From: Phorcus lineatus
Taxonomy: Eukaryota > Mollusca > Gastropoda > Trochida > Trochidae
Assembly: GCA_921293015.1 (NCBI GenBank)
Contig: OV121085.1
Span: forward strand, 24,503,911-24,567,910
Reading direction: 5' to 3'
DNA length: 64,000 nucleotides
Shown: positions 11,402 to 22,489 of the stretch, piece by piece
Numbering within the stretch: position 1 is the first letter of the stretch
Layout of the letters: the number at the start of each line of letters is the position of its first letter
Made by a program: the position numbers and the translations under genes
The notes under the pieces: generated by a model
What the model saw: the letters and a program-made list of their open reading frames with translations, nothing else
The model's database searches: none
Told to the model about the DNA's origin: nothing

Positions 11402-12120
11402 CTATAGTGCAAGATATGGATCTGCTGCTTTCTTGATGAGGTTTTTCACTGTCTGCACTGTTCTTTCTACTTGACCGTTAGATCTGATGATTGCTTCAAG
11501 TGGTTTGTGATCTGTCTCCAGTTTCATTATCGTACCAAACACATACTGATGAAACTTTTGGCAACCAAACACGATAGAAAGTGTTTCCTTAGTGCGTATG
11601 CTTGTTTTCTTGGAGCAGCACTGCTCCGAGACCCTTGGAGCTGGCATCAACGTTCAGAGTGAGAGGCTTCTTGTCGTTGTGGAATGCTAGAACTGGAGGA
11701 TTCGAAGCTTTGTCTTTGAGTTTCTGGAAACTATCATCTTGCTGTTAACTCCATTTCCATTCTGTGTTCTTCTCAAGCAAATTTCTAAGTGGAGCACTGC
11801 CCTCAGACTTATTGTTCATGAATTTGCTCAGGTATTGAAGAAATCCAAGGAACGTTTGTAGTTCACTTTTCTTCTGTGACCTTGTGTTAGGCTTTACAGC
11901 CCTCACTTTCTCTTGGTCTGGTTTGACGCCTATTGACGTCAGTTGATGTCCAACTTAGGTGACTTCTGCTTTCCTGAACTCACACTTATTTCGACTTAAC
12001 TTCAGGTTGAAGTCTTCAGCTCTTGACAGAACCTTCTTCAGTCTTTCATCATGTGTCTGTAAGTTTTCACCCCATACTAGGATATCATCCATGGTGACGT
12101 CTGCTCCCTCTATATCCCCC
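11402..12120 (-). pseudogene. Gypsy RT connection and RNase H, fused to an integrase stub
   Basis: From about 12120 leftward the sequence encodes the RT active-site box (MDDILVWGEN), the thumb/connection (LQTFLGFLQYLSKF) and RNase H (LTLNVDASSKGLGAVLLQ, ETLSIVFGCQKFHQYVFG, DHKPLEAI). Directly after the RNase H motif it continues in the same frame as SNGQVERTVQTVKNLIKKA, the C-terminal end of the integrase catalytic core. About a whole zinc finger and most of the DDE core are therefore missing. Stops and frameshifts interrupt it in at least three places. Confidence 0.8.
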
Positions 12121-12530
12121 TATCAGATCGTTCATGATCTTCTGGAACACTTCTGGAGCTGATTTTATTCCAAACGGCAGTCGTGTGAATCTGTACCTTC
12201 CGAATGGTGTGTTGAAGGTACAAAGTTTGGAACTTGCTTCTGTCAGTTGTATCTGCCAGAAACCAGACGTGGCATCAAGCTTTGTGAACACTTTTGCATT
12301 CGGCATTGTTGCGATGACTTCCTCGATTGTCTTCAAGGGAAAATGTTTTCTTAATACTGCTCGGTTGAGATCCTTTGGATCAAGGCAGATTCTCACTTTA
12401 TTAGGCTCAATGACTGTAACCATACTGTTCACCCATTCAGTTGGTTCAACTTGCTTGACTATTACTCTTTCTTTCTCTATTGACAGTTCTTCCTTGACTT
12501 TCTGTCTTCAGGATGGACAACTGGCAAAAC
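12085..12530 (-). pseudogene. Gypsy reverse transcriptase, fingers and palm
   Basis: Frame 12432-12085 shows the canonical RT motifs: RICLDPKDLN, FTKLDATSGFWQIQL, and FNTPFGRYRFTRLPFG followed by IKSAPEVFQKIM. Upstream, to about 12530, an open segment (VEPTEWVNSMVTV) forms the start of the RT domain. The frame is lost just before the YMDD-equivalent box, which continues in another frame in the neighbouring feature. Confidence 0.85.
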
Positions 12531-12768
12531 TGTCGGGTCAATCTTGACGGAGTATTTGCCTGGGAGACAGCCCAGTCCAACAAACAGCTTTGGATGTTCA
12601 GCTATGACATCATCTGGCACTGAGGTGTCAGCGTGGTTAATTCTTGCAACCAGTTTTCCGACAAGTTTTAGATCCGATTATTGAAGGCTGGTTTCCTTCA
12701 ACGACTTGAAACTTCACATTATGAGTAATGTTCTTGTACACAAGAGGCAGTGTGACCTTGTCAAAAAC

Positions 12769-13215
12769 TTAAAATTCTTCGTACCAGTCTTCATCGTCAT
12801 CACTGTCAAGTTCGTCTGGGTATTCTTCACTTGAGAACTCTTCCCCGGACTCTTCACCACCACAGTCAATATTGTACACTTTTTTGGAACTTTTATAGGG
12901 CTTGACACTTTTCTTCTTATTTTTCTGTCGACAGACAGATGCAAGATTATTGCAGACATTACATCTCTGACCCTTTGCTTGACACTTGTGGTTACTTTGC
13001 TTTTCATAGCCATATTTATCACAGTTCTTGGCAGTGTTTCTCTTGTCTGAGGAACTATAACGATTCTTGTTTCTGGTTGGTTTTCTTTGAAGCGTCTTCA
13101 GATAGTTTACCTTTCGATCCTCTTGAGACATTTCTTTCAATTGTTCACGAGACAGTTCATGGCTTCTAGCTATGACAATAGCTTTAAATAATGTAAGTTC
13201 TGACCCTGTGAAACG
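12769..13215 (-). pseudogene. Gypsy Gag C-terminus with zinc knuckles
   Basis: Two cysteine-rich stretches, including CDKYGYEKQSNHKCQAKGQRC and a following CNVCNN run, correspond to the nucleic-acid-binding zinc knuckles of this Gypsy group. A downstream acidic stretch rich in D and E is typical of the segment before protease. The N-terminal capsid part is missing beyond about 13215, so the element is truncated at its 5' side. Confidence 0.75.
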
Positions 13216-13477
13216 TGATACTATAAACCACCAAAAAACTACAATAACTGGAGCCCACTATGCTGACCTGTTGAAACAATTGATCATTGAGCACCTGTCC
13301 AATAAGAGTTAAGAAGCCGGGTGCATTTCAGCATGCCAGAGTGTTATTTCCGTCTGACATGTCAGACTCGAAACTGATATGTCACTTTTTAAAAAACCAG
13401 ATTAAATCTAAAGAAGAGTTTCTAAGTTTTGTGTTTTGTGCTTTTTCCCCTTTGACCGGAAATGAAATTTTATTCTA

Positions 13478-13909
13478 GACTCTTAAAGACTTTGTCCATG
13501 TCTTACTCTCATACTAAAACCATTAAATTCGTTGCTCAGCTTTTTTAGTTTTCTGCCCTTGGAAGTTTGTTTTTTTGAAATTCACATGCTTTGAAAGGTC
13601 ACCGTGGAAAAAATATTGACAAATCGACAATTCTAAGACAAGCTTGTTAGAGGGCAATGGTTTAGCTACATAATATTTTAATATCAGTTCTCGAGTTCAA
13701 GTATTTGCAGAGACGTGATTCCTCAAATGTGCATGGGGTCGGAAATTTCTAAAAAGTACAAGTGATGGCACCGTAACCACGTGACCTACAAGTACGTCTT
13801 CATCATGATTTGTTATTGCCAACATTTAAAACAGGTTGCAAGTCTGGAAATGCATTTTGAAAAACATTCATTGTTAATTTTCGAAACTGGATGGTAGTGT
13901 ACCTTTAAG
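13478..13909 (+). repeat. Dispersed about 430-bp MITE-like repeat, copy 1
   Basis: Aligns along its whole length with 25372-25812 in the same orientation, sharing segments such as CTTAAAGAC near the start, CCTCAAATG in the middle and TTGTTAATTTTCGAAACT near the end. The two ends begin and finish with a short CTTAAAG inverted repeat. No coding capacity. A small non-autonomous DNA transposon is the likeliest explanation. Confidence 0.75.
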
Positions 13910-13917
13910 CTTTCTTC

Positions 13918-15425
13918 CGATTTGGTACAAAAAGCTGACCCTTCTAAAAGCCCTTCTTAAAGCTTCTGAGTTTGTACCCGAAGCATATCTTCAAAAGGTC
14001 AGAGATGCTCATGCAAGGGACAGTGATACTTTAGTAGAGTTTGCTAGAGGGAAGGAAACTTTGATTGATAGGTTGTATGGTTCCAAGGAGATTTTGCTAG
14101 GTTGAGTCAGTTAGTTTTGATGGAGGTTTTAAACAGTTTGTCAGTCTGATCTAAAATTTATTTGGAAGAATATTTAACAAAGGGGTGGTGTTTAACATCA
14201 TGCAGCGGTGTTGGCAGGTGATTAATTTTTACTCACATGAGTTCTTTTCGATCACCAGGTAATTCTAAAATCAAGTAAATATCAGTCCACAGGTTACCCA
14301 AATGCTTTTCATCTATTACACCGAAGCCTTTCTTTCCAGGATGTTCTGAGGGGAGTTCTGTTTTTTTACAGTTAGGTTTCAGATTCTGTACTTCCTGAGG
14401 AGTTTTAGACTTTTACATATAAAGGTTTAGTTACACTTATAGGGCATAATTCTACCCCGTTGTTATTTTGAGGGATACTGGAGTTCTTCAATTTCTAATT
14501 TTGTGGGATATTTTGCTTTTTTCTGTCTTGTCTCCCGCCATCTCAGATGTTTTCCTCACTCTGTAAGTGGCAGGTCTCTTGCTCCTTTCCATTTTGTAAA
14601 TTTGGCTTCAGATCTGATTTCTGAAAAAGGTGAAAATTGGCGTTCTTGACTCTCTCCCAGTTCCACGTGTGGATCAACAAAGTGTGGATTTGTTGATCGG
14701 TAATGATCTTCTGGGGGTAAAGTTGGTGCTGATCCTATTAAAACTGTTTCGATGATTTGTCAGATTCATTTATGTATATAGGGAGAGACAGATAACTTCC
14801 AAAGGATCTAGCTTTTCGTGTCTTCTTAATAAGTCTGTTAGTTTGTCGGGTGGTGATCACATTTTTTCTAAAGAGCAGCTTATTATTTCGAAGAGTGGAG
14901 ATATTTAGTTGCTCTTTCTATTGATGAGTCTAGTAAAGTTCTAGTTTGTTATTATTTCACGGATGGTGCTTTGATTAGGAAGTATAAATGTAGGTTACTG
15001 GAATTTCCTGGTCAACCACCAAGAGCTTGGTATCAGGTTACATATCATGTTAACATGCGACACAGATAAAGACACAGACTATATCGTCTTGACTCCTGGT
15101 CGTCGTAAATACAAACGCTTATCTCATGTAAACATGATTAAGAAATGTCATTACAGGGTACAACCAATACAAGTTTTATGTTTTACCGCACTATCCTCTC
15201 TCTTCTGATTGTACTGTGAGTGATGATGTATTTGTTATTGACATTGTTACAAATGTGAAGTTGATTAACTTCGTGATAATGTATGACCAAAATTAAGCAA
15301 TTCTGATGTGTTAGTTCATCTTGATGAACATTTTTCGCATTTGTCTCCTGAACTAAAAGTTTAAATTTCAGATTTGATTTTTGAGTTCTTGTATCCCTTT
15401 TCTGATGTGCCTGGCTCAGCAGATA
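13918..15425 (+). mobile_element. Gmr1-like Ty3/Gypsy retrotransposon relic
   Basis: Conserved blocks follow one another on the plus strand: a Gag/SCAN-like segment near 13946 (FVPEAYLQKVRDAH, LVEFARGKETLIDRL), a protease with VVILRDTG near 14462 and DLLIGNDLLG near 14695, a pre-integrase motif FTDGALIRKYK near 14960, a linker YIVLTPGRRKYKRLSHVNM near 15090, and LDEHFSHLSPELK near 15325 then FSDVPG near 15400, the region that precedes RT. No RT follows. Integrase core is deleted. The order protease, integrase, linker, pre-RT is that of Gmr1-like elements, in which integrase lies before RT. Many frameshifts. Confidence 0.7.
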
Positions 15426-15429
15426 TTGT

Positions 15430-16050
15430 TAGTAATAGAATATATATGATATAATCTTATGTAGGTGATACTGTGACCCATTTGTATAACCTATTTGTAT
15501 TGGTCTATACTGTGACTCTTTGTAAATCATTAATATAATTATATGCAATTATCATATTTTACTTTTTTGACTGGGGACATTGTCCTATTCGAATTTCACA
15601 CGTGAAACATTGATTTAAACATATTTATTCAAAGAAAGGAGTTTAACAATAACTCACTCACCTGGGATAGAACATAGAAAGATCACGTACGTTTCTAAGC
15701 TTATAATTGGTCTTAGTTCCAACAGTCTAGGGTATAACGTAACAAAGTTACTGTGGTGCATTATTTAGAGAATAACCAAGGTACGATTGATTACGAGAAA
15801 TATGCAAGAGTTGAAATAATGTTCACAGTCACGTGCCTTGGCGAACGACTGAACATTATTTCTACGAGTTTATATTTCCCGTTATCATTCGTTCCGATTT
15901 GGTTATTCTATATACTACACATATATGTGATTAAAATAACCAAATACGACTGAAAACCATTGTCATCTAAAGACTTTATTATTGCTGTAGTGACATCGAT
16001 CAGCTGATCTGTTTTTATATGCGTGTAAAAAAACAAACATCTCAGTAAGT
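15430..16050. other. Unannotated interval
   Basis: Only short open frames with no recognisable similarity. No promoter or splice pattern stands out. Confidence 0.5.
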
Positions 16051-16231
16051 ACATCTTCCTACGTAAAGCTTAACTATTGCCAGTCTCGAACTGTCCAAGT
16101 TAACCATTGCTGCCGAGATAAGACTTTTCTGGCTTGATACCAGCGCCTTCACTGGCGAGTTTTAGTTATCTCCAGTAACCTCCCTTACTGTAGCCAATCG
16201 ACGACGCCGTGTCATTTGCGATATAATCAAA

Positions 16232-16410
16232 ATGGCCGCGCCCATTGAAAGTGACCTGTTTGATCAGGTTACAAAGAAGTTGGCATTGCAAACCTTTCAA
16301 ACAAGAAGATTCAGTTTATTAAAGTATTGATGGACGGAAAAGATGTTTTTGTTGTTATTAGGACCGGTTTTGGTAAATAAATCACATATGACTGCGCCCC
16401 TTATATTTTT
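16232..16410 (+). pseudogene. RecQ-like DNA helicase, N-terminal fragment with Walker A motif
   Basis: The ATG at 16232 opens MAAPIESDLFDQVTKKL. After a one-base frame change the sequence reads KKIQFIKVLMDGKDVFVVIR and then TGFGK, which is helicase motif I (the Walker A ATP-binding loop) of RecQ-family helicases, where TGxGKS is expected. A stop codon replaces the serine, and the frame continues weakly as ITYDCAPYIF. Helicase motifs II-VI are absent. It could be a first exon, but the stop and the frameshift favour a pseudogene. RecQ-like genes of this type occur as multicopy, repeat-associated families in molluscs and cnidarians. Confidence 0.6.
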
Positions 16411-17205
16411 CAAAGGGAAGTATGTAGGCCCATTTATCGTGGTCGTTACCATCGTATAATTGTATTTTTTCATCAAATAAGTACAGTTTACACATTGTTT
16501 ATTTTTAAATAGCTGAAAAATTATCCTGGAAAATATATGAAAATCAAATTTATAGGGGAGAAAATATTTTTAGACATACAATGAATAGTATATATTGTCT
16601 ATGCAATGTATATTAACAGAGGTGTCCTATTTTCAGGGCAATTATGATTTAATTGATAAATCAATATCTGTGAACGAAACAAAGTAATATTATCATTACA
16701 ATGAATTTGATTTAATTGTAGTTGATATTAAGATTAAATAAAAGCATTTGCAAAACTACGAAAAATATTCTGGTACAATTACTCCAAAAGTGGACTTAAC
16801 CTTTTTAGTTGGTAAGCTTTGACACCATATCAAGAACATAACAATTGTCTATCTTTATCATGTGCACAAGTCTCATTTTTTATTATCCAACTGTTCACAA
16901 ACACACGTACAAGCCAAACGGGAAATATTTTATGGAGAGAGAATAATTTTTATATCAAAGCACATACCAAGTACCAAAGTAATATTTTCAAAAATGAAAA
17001 TGACCCAGTTAAATCAGTGAAAATGGAAGTAAATATAACAATTGTTTTACTTTTTTTATTTTTTTTTGACGTCATGATATTTAAATGGAACACGTCAACA
17101 TACCTGGTTTTTGACTGCAAGAAGTAAAGTTTGTTGAGAGTAACGTTTACTACCGCGATACAACGAGGTCGCAGGCTACTACATTTCGAGATTGTTGCGA
17201 GATGT

Positions 17206-17435
17206 TCAAATTTTATCGGTTAATTTATGTAAAACTTCATCAATGTTTCGGTTCAATGGGTATTCAATAAAGTTTTTGCAAGCACAAAATATAAAACAAT
17301 TGTACGATGACAGGAAATAAAGTCTTGTCGGGCGTGGTGCATCGAGTCGGTGCTTCAAATCATGGTCAATTTTATCGAGCTTGATTAGTTTACCGAAGCA
17401 ATTTAAGAATGAATTCTTTGACAGGCCGCTGTCCG
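17206..17435 (-). CDS. Unassigned open frame, possible exon
   Basis: On the minus strand an open frame of 76 codons runs from an acceptor-like sequence (TTTTTCTACAACCCTATAG) to a TGA at 17206-17208. It starts with SGLSKNSFLNCFGKLIKL and includes APRPTRLYFLSSYNCF. Composition is protein-like, but I do not recognise a family. It lies inside the foldback unit and may be cargo or part of an element-encoded protein. A frame of this length can arise by chance in this much DNA. Confidence 0.25.
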
Positions 17436-17744
17436 CTATAGGGTTGTAGAAAAATTAATAACGCAAATTGACTATAAACATAAATGAACTTGAATATATT
17501 GTTCATCGCTTTGGAGGCGGCACTTTCTCTTTACAAATCTTTCAGTCGACGGACTGCGACATGGACGCAGCCATGTTTGTTCGAGTCCCCGGATGTAGCT
17601 TTTGCTAGGAACTTTCTGATTGGACTATCTAATTCCTTTGCAGTGAGATAGAGAGCTAGCACAGGAATGTCTTGTGTCGGCAGCAAGGGTTAACTTGGAC
17701 AGTTCGAAACTGGCAATAGTTAAGCTTTGCGTAGGAAGATGCAG

Positions 17745-19730
17745 TAAGTAATGACAGGCCACAGCCCACAATTCCAAGCCTAATTTTTACCTCAACCCGG
17801 AAGCAGTTCAGAGACAAAGTAGTCCCTAGTTGAGAATTTTTTTCTATGACTTGTAATTATTATTTTGTAACATGTGATGGTGCAAATGAAAGGTCTAATA
17901 CTGTAGTGTGTGTGTGAATTTTTCTATATTTTCAATTTACTGTTATGGTGCTGGTGTGAGCAGGCAATGTGACCCTAAGTTGAAGGCCGAGTCTGACTGA
18001 CCCGCCTTGACATTGGGGTGCTATTTATTTACCCCGCCTACCGGTCTTCGGAGCCGCAAAATGTGTGCTCATGTTTTTGACTGAAAAGTGCTCTATGGCA
18101 GGTAAGTCAGTGTGCAAAAGTTCAATGGCCTACCAGATATAGGGAAGTGGCTGTGTTAGAAACACAATGGTGATAGAACTACTTGGTAATAATTGTGGTC
18201 TATAGATAGTCAACAACACTACACGATGTGGTTCTGTTACAAAACGGAATAAAATTTAAGATTTTTAACAGATAAAAGTGGCAATAACTTAGAGAAAAAT
18301 ATATAATGAAAGCCACGAAACAAGTTTGTATGTCAATATCGTCAACTAATCGGAAGTTTGAACAATATGTCTTCCCTCGGATGTTGCTTTCAATCATGTC
18401 TTGTTGCCAGTATCAATAAGGATAACTTTAATCGGATTACTTTCGTGGAGTCAATGAACCTTTAACGAAACTACAACAACGAAACAATTGCCCAATGAAT
18501 TGTCTACCGAGAGTTTATCGATTTTAATGAGCACTGAATACAGCATACCGCGTGGGAGAGAACGCTTTTGTGCATAAATATTTGTTTTGAGCGAGCGTGT
18601 TTGAACTTGATCGAGACAGTCAGAAGACGTATCTGACCTGCATCGTTTTATCAGTGACAACGATAATAGTGTATAGTTTGAATAGTCGTTTGTTTGATGT
18701 GGTTTCATGTTGTGCCTCAATGGTGAATAAAGCTAATTAAATGTTTATATATTTATCGTCATATATTTTTATGTTTTCATGAATATTTTGATGGAAACCA
18801 TGTTTGTTTACAACGGCCATTTTGCGTGGGGAAAATGACCAATCTTGTAAATTACAGTGACATTGAAACACTTTAAAGTCATAGTCTCATTTTTGCAAGG
18901 CAAATTGTAATGCACGCCGGAAAAATAGTTCATCACTCACGGAAATATTTCCCCTGACGTTTGCAACAATTACAGAAATTTGCGTGCATTCCAGCCCTTA
19001 ATAATGAAGTTCAAAACACCCTACCCTATGTCTTTTGCGAGCGTTAGTCCTTACCACGTCATTTCGCTAAGGCCATGACGTGGAACACATGAAATTTCTC
19101 AGCTAAATATCCAATGAATTTAGCCATGGCTTACCTTTTTTCAAATACAGAAATAACAAAAAGGTGGTAAACTCAATGAAGAATGCGTCTTTCATAAGTA
19201 TCGGCGCTGCAATTACTAGATTTCAGGTATTTCATACTCGCGATGGGATTGCACTTGATTCGGTAACTCTTCGGTCTGAAACGGCATACGCCAATAAGCA
19301 GCGTCTTCCTAAACTTTAAAACGGGCTTAAAAAAATGAAAATCTTTGCAGACGTGACAGAAAATATTGGTGTAAGTGATTGGATTTTTGCTCGTGAAGAA
19401 TAATTAGCCCAGTTTGGTTGCTTTACAAAATTGTGACTATGACTTTAATGAATTGTCAAATAATGTGTTAGAATCTAAACTTGTAATAAATGTAAAAAAA
19501 GCTCATCTCAATTGCGATGTATGAGTTCGGCACGTTCAATTTATCAATGAAACGTGAAAATAGTCCGTCAACGAATCATATTTAATTCGACGAGAATCGT
19601 TAAAGAGCGCATGTACGGATGAAAAAAATATCCACCTGTGAATCCTCGCCCGTATTGGTAATATTATTGTATATATCATGAAATGGTTTACGATATGTCC
19701 TTCTCTCCTTTAATGATTGCCACCATGTTT
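17745..19730. other. Unannotated interval with small inverted repeats
   Basis: No coding similarity. A short complementary pair (AATGCACGC near 18910 and GCGTGCATT near 18983) suggests a decayed hairpin. The small open frame on the minus strand at 18451-18720 has no recognisable motif and I do not support it as a gene. Confidence 0.45.
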
Positions 19731-19734
19731 CATA

Positions 19735-20125
19735 TGATAAAGATTCTCGGGAAGTTAAGCATATTTAGGAAGGCAAGTAATTATCCTGGCGGCCTCAAAC
19801 TGAACCTTTTCAATTTTATCCGAAAACTCCAATGAAAAACCATCCCAAAGTTAAGAGGCGTATTCAAGGTGTGGTCTTATTAAAAGTGTATATATCTTAT
19901 TTAGTGTCTCTCTGTTTAACACAAACTTTAGTTTCCTCATAGATGAAAATATCCTGGAAGTAATTTTTATAATTTCTCAAAACTTACACACTCATTTTCA
20001 AATTTCAAGTTCAGCACTGCATTTTTATTGTTAAGACTAATGAGAATAGCTTCCGGTTTGCTGGTATTAAAGGTAACAAGCCAACGATTTGCCCAGCATA
20101 ATCATAGTCGTTAAGCGTATCTTGC
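19735..20125 (-). mobile_element. LINE reverse transcriptase C-terminal relic
   Basis: Minus-strand frames encode the region after the RT catalytic box. WANRWLVTFN-like residues lie near 20090. Then 19940-19735 stays in one frame with MRKLKFVLNRETLNKIYTLL, IRPHLEYAS, a stop, and SDKIEKVQFEAARIITCLPK. This is the connection region shared by jockey/CR1-like LINEs. The catalytic palm and endonuclease are absent, so it is a short decayed copy. Confidence 0.75.
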
Positions 20126-20183
20126 ATAACCCTGTGTTTTGAGAGACAACTAAAATAGTTGGAAATGTAAAAGAGGCACTAAC

Positions 20184-20234
20184 CTGTTCCTTTATTTTCA
20201 ACATCACTACCCTCAGAGCTTTCTTTTCTTGCAC
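20184..20234 (-). CDS. Candidate 51-nt internal exon
   Basis: On the minus strand a pyrimidine-rich acceptor (CTCATCTTATTGTTATAG) precedes 51 bases, followed by the donor ACAG/GTTAGT. In frame the exon reads ARKESSEGSDVENKGT, an acidic, low-complexity segment, with phase 1 at both ends, so it could be skipped without changing the frame. Neighbouring exons were not located. Evidence is splice-site quality and open frame only. Confidence 0.3.
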
Positions 20235-20776
20235 CTATAACAATAAGATGAGAAAGAAGATATCATAGAATGTATTCTTAATTGCATAAACAAATCATGA
20301 CCAAAGTTACATCTAAAAAATAAAAAGAGGTGCGGTGATCAAGGGTTTAACGCCGCTTTCAAGAGCATTTGAATCATATAAGGGCTGCGAGAAAGAGAGA
20401 GTAAGTATATACATGTATAAACACATGCATCCTGACATCCAGCTATTTATTGGTGTATGAGATACTAACCATTGCTCAAAAATACAACAAACAAGAATGA
20501 GACTTATAATTCAATATTATTTGGAAAATAAATCGTTGTTTATACACATTTTATTTAGTATTTAAATTTAAATTTCCTAATGTTACACTTTCCATTTAAA
20601 TGGTTGAGCTTTGAACTTATTGTGTTTTTGGAGAGGTTATTAGATGACAGTTTCTAGATATTATCCCTGTAAATTTATTTGAATTCAATTTGTTATTCAA
20701 TCTAAAGAAAATAAACCTTTTGCAAGTTTTACATAAAGAAAATATTTTCATTGTTAAATATGCCACTTTTGATGGG

Positions 20777-21119
20777 CCGCTTAGATCTATCTGGCCACAA
20801 ACCAGTGAATGCATGACTGGTCACACGCCCTTTTTGTGACGTCATAAACAGAAACATTGCCTCGTAATGTATACATCTATCGTAACAATATCACACACAC
20901 AAAAATTAACGATTTTCAGACAATGTTTTCCACTCAGATAAATTCTATGACGATGTAACACTATTAAGCATTTGATGTAAAAAAGATAGCCACATCAATT
21001 GTAATTAAACAATTATTTAAGGCGGAAAATTAAAAAAAATCAGGCCCAGTTCTTATTTTGTTGAAAAATCGTTGAACGAAAATCGAGAAGTGATAAAGTC
21101 GAGGTTACCGGTTGTTTAA
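20777..21119 (+). repeat. MITE-like repeat, copy 1 of inverted pair
   Basis: This stretch is the reverse complement of 43161-43644. Shared landmarks include CCGCTTAGATCTATCTGGCC at this end, AAACCAGTGAATGCATGACT, and AATCGAGAAGTGATAAA near the other end. This copy lacks a central segment of about 150 bases present in the other. No coding capacity. Confidence 0.8.
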
Positions 21120-21124
21120 AAAGA

Positions 21125-22480
21125 AAAAGGGAAAACATTCAGACTTGAGTTTACTTTTTCAAATATATGGAGTGATAATGCAATAGAAAATTCGTCTCTT
21201 GTATATCTTTTGTTGTCTTTTGTAACTTCTCTGCAGATATTAAAGATTCTGTGTCAACAATGACCTCAACAAAAATACCTTCAAATGAGGTGTCCATTAA
21301 TAGAATTAAATGCAAATTTATTCAAATATGTTTTAAATAGAAGAAAACCTATTGCATAGATATCATTTGAAAGAAAAAAGATATGTCACGGACCTACTTT
21401 CCGAGTTATTTGAAGCTGAAGTTAAATTACTTATGAAACAAATCATAAGGGGAGGTAACTCTTCATTTCCCATTAATTTTAATTCAAGATAATGATTATA
21501 AACAACACAGTTTATATGATTTCAAAGTCTTTAACGAAATCCTAAGGCCATTGTTATGAAATGTTTGAAGTGTCAAAAAGCAAACAAATTATATGTGAAC
21601 GAGGTATCCGTACACACAATCTTTCTTAAAAACGCATCTTTACTAAATGACAATGGTTTTCTACATGTATTCGTAAATTATTCTAATTTTTCAAACTTGG
21701 TATGGATGCCCTGGGGATATAGATGAATGTTCCAGATAGAATTTTTGTTAGGTAGATTGAAGGCACGCAAAACAATCATCACTAAATATAAAAATTTGAC
21801 CTTCCTCGCTAAAGATCTATACATTGTGCGATATAAAAGCAACGCGTGCTGACGCCGCATGTTGGCAGAGCCAATACGATGATAAATATCCTTAAATCGG
21901 CCCGCTTCGGAAAGCTTGCGGTGTTTATTTTAGTCATACTCTTGGGTCGATAGAAAACATCACTCGCAACTTTTATTTGTTGTCTCCAGGAAAAATATAG
22001 TATTATCATTTTGATTCACTTCATGAACCGAGGAGACGATGGATATTTTCAATTTCTTTGTTCTTTTGACTTCGGCCAAATACACTTTAACCGAGGTTTT
22101 CGAATTTTCGTGTCTCTTTTGTCTCACTGTCCATTTTCCGCACTTTGTTTGTCAATGACGTCACCGCTACAATGTTCAACAAAACGATTGCAAAGGATAA
22201 CTTGTATTATTTCATCAACATTCGGTTGTATGCGGAATGTAAACACACACATGTATTCACTGAAATTTTCTTTTTTGCGAAATGATAATTGGATTACATT
22301 TAGGGAAACAACTGAATAAAAATTCACGTTTATTGGACATATGCGTCGAAACATCTCTACCGTTTATGATCAATGAATATTCATTTAATTTATAAAATCT
22401 TTGAGCAAAAGGTACATGGGTCGAATGATATACAACTCAGCATTCCACAGATAAAATTTCATTAATTTCCGAAAATCGAT
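21125..22480. other. Unannotated interval
   Basis: Open frames on both strands overlap each other without recognisable domains, which suggests chance frames. No transposon ends recognised. Confidence 0.45.
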
Positions 22481-22489
22481 AACTCTCTT

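Larger units (their letters stand above)
10340..13215 (-). mobile_element. Ty3/Gypsy LTR retrotransposon relic
   Basis: Read on the minus strand the domains appear in order: Gag C-terminus with zinc knuckles, protease remnant, reverse transcriptase, RNase H, a stub of integrase, and a C-terminal tail. A polypurine tract (AAAAAGGAGGAT at 10346-10357) followed by TGTCACAG looks like the boundary with a 3' LTR extending left from about 10346. No 5' LTR is recognisable right of 13215, and most of integrase is deleted. Several frameshifts and stops make it inactive. Resembles the K02A2.6-like Gypsy group widespread in invertebrates. Confidence 0.85.
16052..17741. mobile_element. Foldback unit with 63-bp terminal inverted repeats
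   Basis: The left arm at 16052-16114 is complementary to 17679-17741 over 63 bases with only a few mismatches (CATCTTCCTACG at the outer tip). Weaker complementarity continues inward: CCAAT-containing sequence and an AAACATGGC-type start sit at matching distances inside both arms. The left interior carries a RecQ-like helicase head on the plus strand; the right interior carries an unassigned open frame on the minus strand. Either a DNA transposon that captured gene pieces, or an inverted duplication of a gene's promoter region. No clear target duplication found. Confidence 0.6.

Noticed and set aside
18451..18720. 89-codon minus-strand frame as a gene
   Set aside because: No splice context, no family motif and no conserved-looking composition.
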